Part shown: in pieces, positions 16,008-24,075 of the stretch
Layout of the letters: the number at the start of each line of letters is the position of its first letter
Numbering within the stretch: position 1 is the stretch's first letter
Assembly: GCA_964490835.1 (NCBI GenBank)
Contig: CAZBEA010000008.1
Coordinates: 1 to 26,465 of the forward strand
Direction: 5' to 3'
Length of the DNA: 26,465 bases
Origin: CAZBEA01 sp964490835
GTDB taxonomy: Bacteria; Patescibacteriota; Microgenomatia; Levybacterales; GWA1-39-11
Notes under the pieces: generated by a model
Told to the model about the DNA's origin: nothing
Seen by the model: only the letters and a program-made list of their open reading frames with translations
Databases searched by the model: none
Program-made: the position numbers and the translations under genes

Positions 16008-16646
16008 CTAGAAAGAGCTGTCCGGCTCTCTTTTTTTCTTCAGATACAAAAATGCACCGATTCCAGCCCCAAGCAACACTGTTATGAGTATAGAAATAAG
16101 CAATATAACAATATTGCTGTCAGCTCGAGCTACAGGTTTCCCTTCATTTACGGTTTGCGGCAAAACAGGTGTTGCATTTGGAGGTGGGGTTATTCCTTCC
16201 AGAAATGGATTTTCGAAAAATTCAACTCCTGCTCCTTCATGAAGAAATTCTTTTCCTTCATCAAGCTTAAGTAACGTATGATGCGGGGTAATCTGCCTTA
16301 CTTCGCCCAAGTCTTTTAATACATCACTTTTATTTATCTGGGGATGATACAACAGAATATATCGATCAAGATCCGGATTTTCGTCTACAATTGTTACATC
16401 GAATTTTTGCTCTTTAATCGAAACAATATTTTCATCCGTAACAAGAGCAAGGAAAATTCCCGTTTCAAAATCTTCTCCATTTAGATAAACCAGAACTCTT
16501 TGAGAGATAGGAAATAATCTGTTCAATTCTTGTGTATCTTTATATTCAACTACCGCAAGTTTTGAGAGGCTTTGAGCATGTGCAACAGAAACAAATCCCA
16601 ATATAAAAACGAGGCTACAAAATAATAACGTAATAATTTTATTCAT
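16008..16646 (-). CDS. Surface-anchored protein at end of the protease operon
   Basis: A 212-residue protein with a signal peptide (1-24, ending AHA before QS), an extracytoplasmic domain (about 25-150), a Pro-rich linker (150-172) and a C-terminal TM helix (179-203) followed by KKKR. The outer part (KLAVVEYKDTQELNRL, ALVTDENIVSIKEQKF) has an alternating strand-helix pattern that resembles the prodomain-like regions of some secreted M14/M28 peptidases. No catalytic motif is visible. It overlaps the M28 peptidase gene by 8 bp, so it is coupled to it and may chaperone, inhibit or tether that enzyme on the cell surface. That role is inferred from context only. Confidence 0.8.
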   Translation of the reverse strand: MNKIITLLFCSLVFILGFVSVAHAQSLSKLAVVEYKDTQELNRLFPISQRVLVYLNGEDFETGIFLALVTDENIVSIKEQKFDVTIVDENPDLDRYILLYHPQINKSDVLKDLGEVRQITPHHTLLKLDEGKEFLHEGAGVEFFENPFLEGITPPPNATPVLPQTVNEGKPVARADSNIVILLISILITVLLGAGIGAFLYLKKKREPDSSF

Positions 16647-18264
16647 TTGCCAATGTTGCGATAGCTCCTGTTACAGCTTTGGTTACTTTTGTTACCTGTG
16701 AAAAACTAATATACTCCATTTTATCGTTCACCGAATGATAGACAGAACTGAATGTACATTCGTGCATAAAGGCAGCCTGCTTTCCTCTCGCTTGGAAGGG
16801 CCAATGATCACTTCGATTATCTACCTCGAATTTTGAGGTCACAGACAGACCAATACTATATGTGTTATTAATATCTACAATTTTTGAGGCTATTGCACTT
16901 CCAAGTCCGCCTTCACCATATTTTGCTACGATACACTCAGATGAACTTGAGGGTGTCCCGATCATATCCACATTTGCAACACCTAATATCGTTTCTGTAG
17001 TATTGGCTATGTAGTACTTACTTCCCAGAAGATTTTGTTCTTCCCCAGAAAAGGTGACAAATTTAATTGTCTTTTTGGGTGTTATACCTGATTCTTTTAG
17101 GACGCGCGCCGCTTCCATAACAAGCACTGTCCCACTTCCGTTATCATCTGCTCCCGGTGCTGAACCCCCTGGAGATATCGAATCCATATGAGACGTTATG
17201 AAATACACCTCGCTTGATGTTCCGGGAAGCGTTGCAACTACATTGTTAGTTATCACTCCACCCGCCGAAAATGGTTGGAGTGTTGTCGTCAAACCCAACG
17301 ATTCAAAATGACTTTTTATGTAATTTGCTTCCGTGGCATTTCCCGTTGTACCTGTCAGTCTTGTCTGAGTCTGATCAACAGTTGCAGTTGAATCGTCATC
17401 AACGAGTTTTGTCATGTACTCCCTTATCTTCGACTCTGAAACTTTATCTATAATCGACTTAACATCCACTCCGGCAGACGGTGTTGAAGGTGTACCTCCA
17501 CCTCCCCCACTACCACCACCGACCTTATCAAGTGTCAAAGGAAAATCATATACCATAGACCCACCGATTACCGAGATTGAGCTTTTTAACTCAGCAATAT
17601 TTCCATCTTTATCAAACTTAAACGTAATCGTGTTTCCACCCAAGGGAACATCATTTAATTCATACTCTCCCGAAGCGTCTGTGGTATCGGACTGACCAGT
17701 AGCAAGTGAAACCAGTTGATTATCAAGAAGGCTGTCTCCCGTATTAAAAGCATCGTCACCATTGGCATCAAGGTAAAACTTGCCCGTAATTTTAGAACTT
17801 CCAGAAGCAGAACCCACTGGAACAGTAAAAGGTGATTTGCAGCACGATGCGGGTGAACCTCCACTATACAAGTAATCGCTGCACGCTGCATTGTCTGCCG
17901 TCGAGGTAGAGGAGTACGATCCGCAGGAACCACCCGGAATACAATAATTAAGATTTCCATCGCTTCGTATTGTTGGGCATGTTCCAACGGAAGAGGTATA
18001 TGATGCTAAAGGCTTTATTTGACAACAAATCGCTTTTTGCGCACCCGATGGATACAATTTATCTGTACATTCCTGATTGGTATTTCCTGCTCCATCACGA
18101 TTTATTTCAAATGCAGCTTCGCAGCCTCTCGACTCGGGACGGCAGTGATTGTATTTACCTCCTCCCTCATCATCAGGACACGGAGTTGTAATAATGGCAG
18201 CATAAGAATTTTTTACAGGTATTCCAAAGAGAATAAATGTAAAAATGATAATTATTCTTTTCAT
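16639..18264 (-). CDS. Secreted M28-family zinc metallopeptidase with tandem six-Cys modules and SdrD-like domain
   Basis: The start is placed at ATG 18264, which overlaps the M4 gene stop by ATGA and begins a signal peptide (1-22); a longer reading from 18321 is less likely. The 541-residue product has two six-Cys modules (29-81 and 96-142), an SdrD/CNA-B-like beta domain (158-245), a Gly linker, and an M28 catalytic domain (about 268-541). Zinc ligands are visible: H359 in SHMDS, D373 in GADDNGSG, E409 in FSGEEQ with E408 as likely general base, D433 in VDMIG and H510 in YHSVND. The enzyme is therefore probably an active aminopeptidase-type hydrolase acting outside the cell. It lies in a coupled cassette with an M4 protease. 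Confidence 0.94.
   Translation of the reverse strand: MKRIIIIFTFILFGIPVKNSYAAIITTPCPDDEGGGKYNHCRPESRGCEAAFEINRDGAGNTNQECTDKLYPSGAQKAICCQIKPLASYTSSVGTCPTIRSDGNLNYCIPGGSCGSYSSTSTADNAACSDYLYSGGSPASCCKSPFTVPVGSASGSSKITGKFYLDANGDDAFNTGDSLLDNQLVSLATGQSDTTDASGEYELNDVPLGGNTITFKFDKDGNIAELKSSISVIGGSMVYDFPLTLDKVGGGSGGGGGTPSTPSAGVDVKSIIDKVSESKIREYMTKLVDDDSTATVDQTQTRLTGTTGNATEANYIKSHFESLGLTTTLQPFSAGGVITNNVVATLPGTSSEVYFITSHMDSISPGGSAPGADDNGSGTVLVMEAARVLKESGITPKKTIKFVTFSGEEQNLLGSKYYIANTTETILGVANVDMIGTPSSSSECIVAKYGEGGLGSAIASKIVDINNTYSIGLSVTSKFEVDNRSDHWPFQARGKQAAFMHECTFSSVYHSVNDKMEYISFSQVTKVTKAVTGAIATLANE
17839..18180 (-). repeat. Tandem six-cysteine modules (protein-level repeat)
   Basis: Two consecutive modules in the M28 peptidase have matching Cys order: C29, C41, C48, C66, C80, C81 and C96, C108, C114, C128, C141, C142. 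The spacing is about 11 residues, 5-6, 13-17, 12-13, then CC. Three disulfides per module are likely. Confidence 0.7.
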
Positions 18265-20420
18265 TCTTTGGGGCGACAAATTAACTTGCATAATTGTAAA
18301 TTCTTTTTCTGAGCAGCGCAACTTGGATCAAATTCACAAATATGCGGCACAGGTGTTGGTGTTGGGGATGGACCGTCGCCAATTGTTGGTCCTGCTTTAA
18401 TTGTGGGTTTTGGTACAATTGTCGGCTCCGTTTGGGATGAAAAAATTCTAAAATCCATTTCAACATCGGGACCGAACGTCACGGGCTTTTCTTCCTTTTT
18501 ACTACCCAAAATTGAGAGTGTTAACGTGTAAAGACCTGACGGATAGCCAGCCAGAATATAATCTCCAGAACTGTTTGTCGTTGTACTGCCTGATTTCGGA
18601 CCGTCTGAAAGCGCCAAAGTCGCTCCACTGTATGGCGTGTCACCGGCATTAAAACCCCCACTGTTATCGGTATCTATATAAACTTTTCCACTTACTTTAT
18701 AGGTCCCCGGCGTGCTTCCCCCTCCCGTTCCACTCGTTGGGAAAGGGGTGATTGTAATTCCTGTTCCTGATCCACCACCGGCGCAAGCAGGCGTTTGAGG
18801 CGGTGCGCCGGTACATTTGGGTCCTGATTGAGTTGCCGGGGCTTGCTGATCCATTTCCGTTGCCTGTAAAGCCTTGGTAACTTGTTCACAAACTCCAGGG
18901 TCTGATGTATATAAATCGTTGCACGCGGTTAAAATTCCATCATATGCCTCTTTAAAATTCGAAAATGGGTTAAGATAATGAGTTAACGCCTGGTATATGA
19001 TTGCATGACTACGTGTTCTTCCAATAGCACTTATTTGGCACCCGTTGAATGACCCTCCATCAGTCATAAGATAAAATGCTTTATTCAATACCCCACTGTT
19101 TACGTGAACCCCGCAAAAATCATTTAGATCACTGCAACCACTCGTCAGACCTGCACACGTATATTGCGATGCATACATTCTATCTGGTTGGTTGCGAGAG
19201 GGTGGATTATCCATTGAGCGAAGTGGTTTTGGGATACATGTTGTGGTGTGCCCTTCTCCAATCGCCCAGTTCTGATCTATGGCACTCCCGGCGATGTCTG
19301 AGAAAGATTCGTTTAGAGCACCAGACTGCGCCTCATACTCAAGACCCGCTGAAAATTGAGTGACCCCATGTGCTAATTCATGCCCCACAACATCGCCTTT
19401 GCTCAAGCCCGGACCGAACAACATTCTTCTATTTAGACCGTCCCATCGTGCGTTTGCTGATGGACATACATATTGAGGATAATACGCATAACCTCTTAAG
19501 AGGCTTCCTGCATTATCATAACTGTCTCTTCCTAAAGTATTAAAATAATTATACGTTGCTCCAAGGTAATCATACATTTCATTTGCCTCACTATCTGCAG
19601 CAGCAGGCTGGCCCTCGGTTCTAACTTGCGTACAAGAACCTGTCTTGCATGAATACACACTCCTATTTAATGCATCAAGAATATTCGTTTTCTTATATAC
19701 GATTTTACCGTCCTCCAAAGAAACAAAATATGTCTTTGAAAATTCTGAATCTTCAGTTGAAATCACAATTGGAACGGTAACGTAGTTCGTTGAATCATCA
19801 CCTATTCCCAATACCCGTTGATTAATAATTGTTTTTGGATCTATAGTTACAAAAAATTTACTTTCTTTCGCATTTTCATTACTAGCCTCTTGTAATGCTA
19901 TGTTGCGAGCCTCCTCCTCACTGATTTTTTCCATAGTTGTATCATTTTTCTTCGAGACTTTCCCTTGAACTGAGTATACTTCGTTTCCATTTTTTATATG
20001 TACCGCAACTTGTGCTCCGAATATTGGGATCCCTCGTATCGATTGGGTAAAAAAGTAATGTTCTCGAGTACTGGAATTTTCTTCTATTGAAGATCGACTT
20101 AATTTAGCGTTAGATAAATAATTTGGAGGTAAAATTGATCCTTTTTCACCGTATGGCATATTACCAGATAGAACCTCTAATGCAGCGTCTTTCCCTTTCC
20201 TTTTCGTCTTATAAAGATATCCTTCCTTGGCAAACATATTAAAAACTGATCGCGTTTCATCATCAACAATTGAAGAGTATTCCGTTAAAACAGAACTATT
20301 AAAATTTGTTAGTTTGGTTTCTGTTTTTGGAAAATAAATAATACCAAGCAAGAGAAGAATCCCGAGAAACATACACCCAATAACTAATATAATTTTTTTA
20401 TTCCGGAGGTACTTTTTCAT
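18261..20420 (-). CDS. Surface or secreted M4 (thermolysin-family) metalloprotease
   Basis: A 719-residue protein: signal/anchor helix (9-30), FTP/PepSY-type propeptide (about 100-245), then an M4 catalytic domain (about 255-525). Catalytic residues are intact: HELAH (347-351, with E348 as general base), the third zinc ligand E371 in NESFSD, and the substrate-binding H439 in GVHVNSG. A Gly-rich linker leads to an SdrD/CNA-B-like domain (574-650), a Pro/Thr-rich stalk (660-692) and a four-Cys C-terminus (695-715). The related beta domain in the neighbouring M28 peptidase suggests both act on or at the cell surface. It overlaps both neighbours by ATGA. The enzyme should break down external proteins to peptides that the M28 enzyme could trim. 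Confidence 0.95.
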   Translation of the reverse strand: MKKYLRNKKIILVIGCMFLGILLLLGIIYFPKTETKLTNFNSSVLTEYSSIVDDETRSVFNMFAKEGYLYKTKRKGKDAALEVLSGNMPYGEKGSILPPNYLSNAKLSRSSIEENSSTREHYFFTQSIRGIPIFGAQVAVHIKNGNEVYSVQGKVSKKNDTTMEKISEEEARNIALQEASNENAKESKFFVTIDPKTIINQRVLGIGDDSTNYVTVPIVISTEDSEFSKTYFVSLEDGKIVYKKTNILDALNRSVYSCKTGSCTQVRTEGQPAAADSEANEMYDYLGATYNYFNTLGRDSYDNAGSLLRGYAYYPQYVCPSANARWDGLNRRMLFGPGLSKGDVVGHELAHGVTQFSAGLEYEAQSGALNESFSDIAGSAIDQNWAIGEGHTTTCIPKPLRSMDNPPSRNQPDRMYASQYTCAGLTSGCSDLNDFCGVHVNSGVLNKAFYLMTDGGSFNGCQISAIGRTRSHAIIYQALTHYLNPFSNFKEAYDGILTACNDLYTSDPGVCEQVTKALQATEMDQQAPATQSGPKCTGAPPQTPACAGGGSGTGITITPFPTSGTGGGSTPGTYKVSGKVYIDTDNSGGFNAGDTPYSGATLALSDGPKSGSTTTNSSGDYILAGYPSGLYTLTLSILGSKKEEKPVTFGPDVEMDFRIFSSQTEPTIVPKPTIKAGPTIGDGPSPTPTPVPHICEFDPSCAAQKKNLQLCKLICRPKE

Positions 20421-20962
20421 TTCTTAAAATATACTGATACATGAATTTCTGATTCATTTGATGTCTCGAGCAAAACCATCCTAAATCCACCAGCTTCTTT
20501 TTCCGTCTCACATATGCCCGCATATCCACCACATCTAAATGTAATCATTTGTTCATCGTCGTTAATTTCATAATAAATGTCAGTTGTACTTATACAGTCG
20601 ATACAATTTTCCTCCTGTCTCTCACCCGATTCGTAGCGGAAAGCAATATTCTCCTCAGGAATTGGAACATCGAGGCCATCAGTCAAAACTAATTTGTACA
20701 TCACTTCCTTCTGTGCTGGTGTAACCTCTGCTTCACTTTGAGTGCTGGTCGGAGTTACAGCTCCCCGATCATTTGAATCCGAACGCTTATTGATTTTAAG
20801 AAATATGAACACTATTAATAAAAGTGAAATTACAACTGATAAAACTAAAAGAGTAATGAGTTTTTTCTTAGAATATGATTGCGAGGGTGTAACAGGATTT
20901 TGAAACGGAACCTGGGAAGTTAAACCCTGATTTTGACTGCCTAAATTATTCTCTTGATCCAT
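20417..20962 (-). CDS. Single-TM protein with small Cys-containing outer domain, protease-operon partner
   Basis: A 181-residue protein. A Gln/Asn-rich cytoplasmic N-terminus (1-30) precedes KKK and one TM helix (about 35-56). A Ser/Thr/Pro stalk (62-85) leads to an outer domain (about 86-181) with four Cys (120, 123, 144, 151) that could form two disulfides. No family recognised. It starts 2 bp after the Clp unfoldase stop and overlaps the M4 protease start by ATGA, so it is co-translated with the protease. Inhibitor, membrane tether or folding partner are all possible; the sequence does not decide. Confidence 0.75.
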   Translation of the reverse strand: MDQENNLGSQNQGLTSQVPFQNPVTPSQSYSKKKLITLLVLSVVISLLLIVFIFLKINKRSDSNDRGAVTPTSTQSEAEVTPAQKEVMYKLVLTDGLDVPIPEENIAFRYESGERQEENCIDCISTTDIYYEINDDEQMITFRCGGYAGICETEKEAGGFRMVLLETSNESEIHVSVYFKK

Positions 20963-20964
20963 AC

Positions 20965-23900
20965 TTATGAAGTGCTTTGTTTCATTTGGCTGCCATTGGA
21001 GTACGGCATGGCGTTACCATCTTGAGGAGGTTGAGATGTGAGTCTTGAATAAATCGAATAAGGCTGCCCTGCCATAAAATTAGGCGCTCCAGGGGCTTGA
21101 GGCTGTTGTGTATTTTCAGGCTGCTGAGACGCAGGTTGTTGCGCTGAGAATTGTTGTGACATCACTTGCTGCTGCTCTTGACTAGGCATGGGAATATTCA
21201 CGGACTGGTTAGGATTGGGGGCTTGTTGATTTGAGTCTTGTTGTTGTGCCTGGGTTCCACCCTCTGCAACCGGCGCTTGAACTGAACCCTGCTGTTCTGG
21301 AGGGGCCTGGTGAGATACTGAGGCTTGTTCCTTTTCTTTTGGATCGCCTTTTGAGAATTTGTATTTTTTTGTCTGCACATCATAATCAATTTTTATCAAA
21401 TCACCCTGCACAAACTCTTTGCCGATGATATGAAGAGAAATTGGATTTTCTATCGCTGTCTGAATAAGACGTCTCAGAGGCCTTGCACCGTACACGGGGT
21501 CGTACCCTTCATTTGCCAACTGATGAAGAGCGCTTTCTGTCGCCATAAGATCGTATCCTTGTTCTTTCAGTAATTTCTGAGTCTTTTCAATCGCAAGGCG
21601 CGTCACTTGGGTCATGTCTTTTCTGGACAATGGCTTAAAAACCACAACACCGTCAAAACGATTGAGAAGTTCCGGTCTGAAGAATTTAATAAGCTCTTCT
21701 TGAAGAAGCGAATGAAGTTCTTTAAATTCCTTTTCTGCCGCCTCCGGAGATTTATCGGCGTTTCCTCCCATAAGTTTTTGCTGAATAAGATTTGAACCAA
21801 TATTTGATGTACCGATAACAATCGTATTTTTAAACGAGATTGTGTTTCCTTTGTTGTCTGTCAGGCGTCCATCTTCAAGGAGTTGAAGTAGAATATTAAA
21901 AACGTCAGGATGGGCTTTTTCAACTTCGTCAAGAAGGACTATCGAATAAGGCTTGGCCCTGACAGCCTCGGTTAATTGTCCACCTTCTTCGTATCCTACA
22001 TACCCCGGAGGTGCACCGATTAGTTTTGCGACCTCGTGTTTTTCCATGTATTCTGACATATCAAGTCTGATCATCGCATCATCCCGACCAAACAGTATTT
22101 CTGCAAGTGTCTTGGCAAGCTCTGTTTTACCAACACCTGTCGGCCCTAAGAATACAAACGAGGCAATAGGCCTGTTGGTATTGGCAAGTCCGATTCGCCC
22201 TCTTCTTACCGCCTCAGAAACTGCCACAACAGCTTCTTCCTGATCGATAAGTCTTTTATGAATCAGATCCTCAAGCTTGAGAAGTTTTTGACTCTCATCT
22301 TCGGTTAATTTCGTGATTGGAATTCCTGTCCAGCTACTGATAACCGTCTCTATATCTTTTTTCTCAACCACATTTCCATTTCGCTTCCCTGCTGCAACTT
22401 GAAGCTTAACCTCAGACGCCGCTTCATCTAATACATCAACCGCCTTGTCGGGTAGCAATCTTTCACCGATATATTTTTTTGAAAGTTTTACAGCTTGAAC
22501 AACGGAATCATCTGAGAATGTGACGTTGTGGAATTTTTCGTATTTGGGTTTAAGAACTTTGAGCATTTCAACTGCTACGTCTTCTTGTGGCTCCTCTACC
22601 ATAACAGGCTGAAAACGTCTGGCAAAAGCTTTGTCTTTCTCAAAATACTTTCTGAACTCTGCTGTTGTTGTTGTACCGATAAGTTGCAATGATCCACGCG
22701 CAAGATACGGTTTTATGATATTTGAAGCATCAAGCGCACCGTCTGAATCTCCAGCACCTATCAATGTATGAATCTCATCGATGAAAAGAACTACATCTGT
22801 CGAAGCCTGAACTTCACGAATAAGATTGCGCAGTCTTTCTTCGAATTCACCCCTGTGAGAAGCACCTGCAATAAGAGAAGCCATTTCAAGCTGTATAATT
22901 CTTTTGTCCTTCAGCTCTTGTGGGACACTACCCTCGGCAATTTTTTGTGCCATTGCCTCAACTATTGCTGTTTTTCCAACCCCTGCTTCACCGATAAGAA
23001 GCGGGTTATTTTTTGTTCTTCTTAAAACAATATGAACGATACGATCAACCTCTTTATCACGACCGGTAACAGGATCCAAGAGTCCTTGCCTGGCTTGTTC
23101 GGTTATATCGATCCCGAATTTATCTAACATTGTTTTTTTGGCGACCGAGTAATTTCCGCTTTTGGAAAGTTTTTCTTCGATTTTCTCTTTTTGAATTCCT
23201 TTTGTATTTAAGAAATTACTTGTTGCTCCGGCTGCATTAAACAAAGATAATAAAATATCTTCCGGACTAATAAAACTCGCAGCTCTACTCTTTGTTATCT
23301 CGAAGGCTTGTTCAATTATCTGCTTTGTGTTTTCTGATAATGTCGGCTGACCGGTAAAAGCGCCATTTTTCTCTCCTGCTTGGAGTTCTTTGGAGATCGA
23401 AGCAACATCCACAGAAAACTGCTCAAGGAGTTGAAATACATCTCGGTCGTATAAAAGTCCATATAATAACTGCTCAGGTTCGATGAGTGCTTGTTTGATT
23501 CTTTTTGCCTCCTCAGTTGCCTGAAATATTACCTGGGTAGATCTGGGATCAAGTCGTGACAGAGCGGTTAAATCCTGCCTTTTCTCAGGATCAAGCCCTT
23601 CCTGCCCCGGTACGGGATTTTGAACAGTCGTAGAGTTCCCTAATGCATTTGGATCTTGTTGTAGAGTAGTTTGATTCATAGAAGGCTGCATACTTGGGCT
23701 CTGTGTCATAGTCTGTTGGTTTGGGTCTGAACCCATCATTGCCGATTGATCAGACGAGCCGGGCATTGTCCCACCACCAGCAATCTGTTGATCGAGGGGC
23801 ATCTGAGGTGGCATTTGTTGTTGAAACCCCTGAGACTGTTGCGTCATTGGGTTAAATGCAGCAGGATTTTGGAATTGAGGAGCGTTCTGCTGTGGAAAGG

Positions 23901-24030
23901 CAGGCTGATTCATTTGGGGGGGTATTTGTTGTTGATAATTTTGTTGTTGGTTATTCACAAGCGGAAAAGTCTGATCTCCCTGTTGGGCGGTATCAGTTTT
24001 ATCATTATTTCCCAATAAATTCCCAAACAT
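20965..24030 (-). CDS. Clp/HSP100 double AAA+ unfoldase with glutamine-rich disordered ends
   Basis: A 1021-residue protein. Residues about 10-145 are a Gln/Pro/Asn/Met-rich low-complexity tail, followed by two Clp_N repeats (155-290), D1 and D2, and a second Gln/Pro-rich tail (900-1021). Both ATPase sites are intact: D1 Walker A GEAGVGKT (347-354), Walker B VLFIDE (414-419), RR finger (471-472); D2 Walker A GPTGVGKT (629-636), Walker B VLLDE (698-702), R791, and pore loop PPGYVGY. The M-domain of ClpB is missing, as is the IGF/LGF loop for ClpP docking, so neither standard DnaK-linked disaggregation nor ClpP degradation is assured. It lies 45 bp after the VirB6-like gene and 2 bp before the small TM protein. 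Calling it clpB or clpC would overstate what can be seen. Confidence 0.95.
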   Translation of the reverse strand: MFGNLLGNNDKTDTAQQGDQTFPLVNNQQQNYQQQIPPQMNQPAFPQQNAPQFQNPAAFNPMTQQSQGFQQQMPPQMPLDQQIAGGGTMPGSSDQSAMMGSDPNQQTMTQSPSMQPSMNQTTLQQDPNALGNSTTVQNPVPGQEGLDPEKRQDLTALSRLDPRSTQVIFQATEEAKRIKQALIEPEQLLYGLLYDRDVFQLLEQFSVDVASISKELQAGEKNGAFTGQPTLSENTKQIIEQAFEITKSRAASFISPEDILLSLFNAAGATSNFLNTKGIQKEKIEEKLSKSGNYSVAKKTMLDKFGIDITEQARQGLLDPVTGRDKEVDRIVHIVLRRTKNNPLLIGEAGVGKTAIVEAMAQKIAEGSVPQELKDKRIIQLEMASLIAGASHRGEFEERLRNLIREVQASTDVVLFIDEIHTLIGAGDSDGALDASNIIKPYLARGSLQLIGTTTTAEFRKYFEKDKAFARRFQPVMVEEPQEDVAVEMLKVLKPKYEKFHNVTFSDDSVVQAVKLSKKYIGERLLPDKAVDVLDEAASEVKLQVAAGKRNGNVVEKKDIETVISSWTGIPITKLTEDESQKLLKLEDLIHKRLIDQEEAVVAVSEAVRRGRIGLANTNRPIASFVFLGPTGVGKTELAKTLAEILFGRDDAMIRLDMSEYMEKHEVAKLIGAPPGYVGYEEGGQLTEAVRAKPYSIVLLDEVEKAHPDVFNILLQLLEDGRLTDNKGNTISFKNTIVIGTSNIGSNLIQQKLMGGNADKSPEAAEKEFKELHSLLQEELIKFFRPELLNRFDGVVVFKPLSRKDMTQVTRLAIEKTQKLLKEQGYDLMATESALHQLANEGYDPVYGARPLRRLIQTAIENPISLHIIGKEFVQGDLIKIDYDVQTKKYKFSKGDPKEKEQASVSHQAPPEQQGSVQAPVAEGGTQAQQQDSNQQAPNPNQSVNIPMPSQEQQQVMSQQFSAQQPASQQPENTQQPQAPGAPNFMAGQPYSIYSRLTSQPPQDGNAMPYSNGSQMKQSTS
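20968..21333 (-). repeat. Gln/Pro-rich low-complexity region (C-terminal tail of Clp)
   Basis: About 120 residues dominated by Gln, Pro, Ser, Ala and Asn with runs such as QEQQQVMSQQ. It gives C/T-biased DNA on the plus strand but no exact tandem repeat. Confidence 0.7.
23596..24003 (-). repeat. Gln/Pro/Asn-rich low-complexity region (N-terminal tail of Clp)
   Basis: About 136 residues with runs such as NNQQQNYQQQIPPQMNQP. It resembles prion-like disordered composition and lies ahead of the Clp_N repeats. Confidence 0.7.
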
Positions 24031-24075
24031 ATTTTGTATTTCAGTTTATCACGATCCGTCGCTTTACTACAACAA

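Noticed and set aside
18265..18321. Longer N-terminus of the M28 peptidase from ATG 18321
   Set aside because: It would overlap the M4 gene by about 60 bp and bury the signal peptide; ATG 18264 gives the ATGA coupling seen elsewhere in the operon.
23596..24003. Possible microsatellite or CRISPR-like repeat
   Set aside because: The repetition comes from Gln/Pro codons in the Clp N-terminal tail; there are no regular spacers or identical direct repeats.
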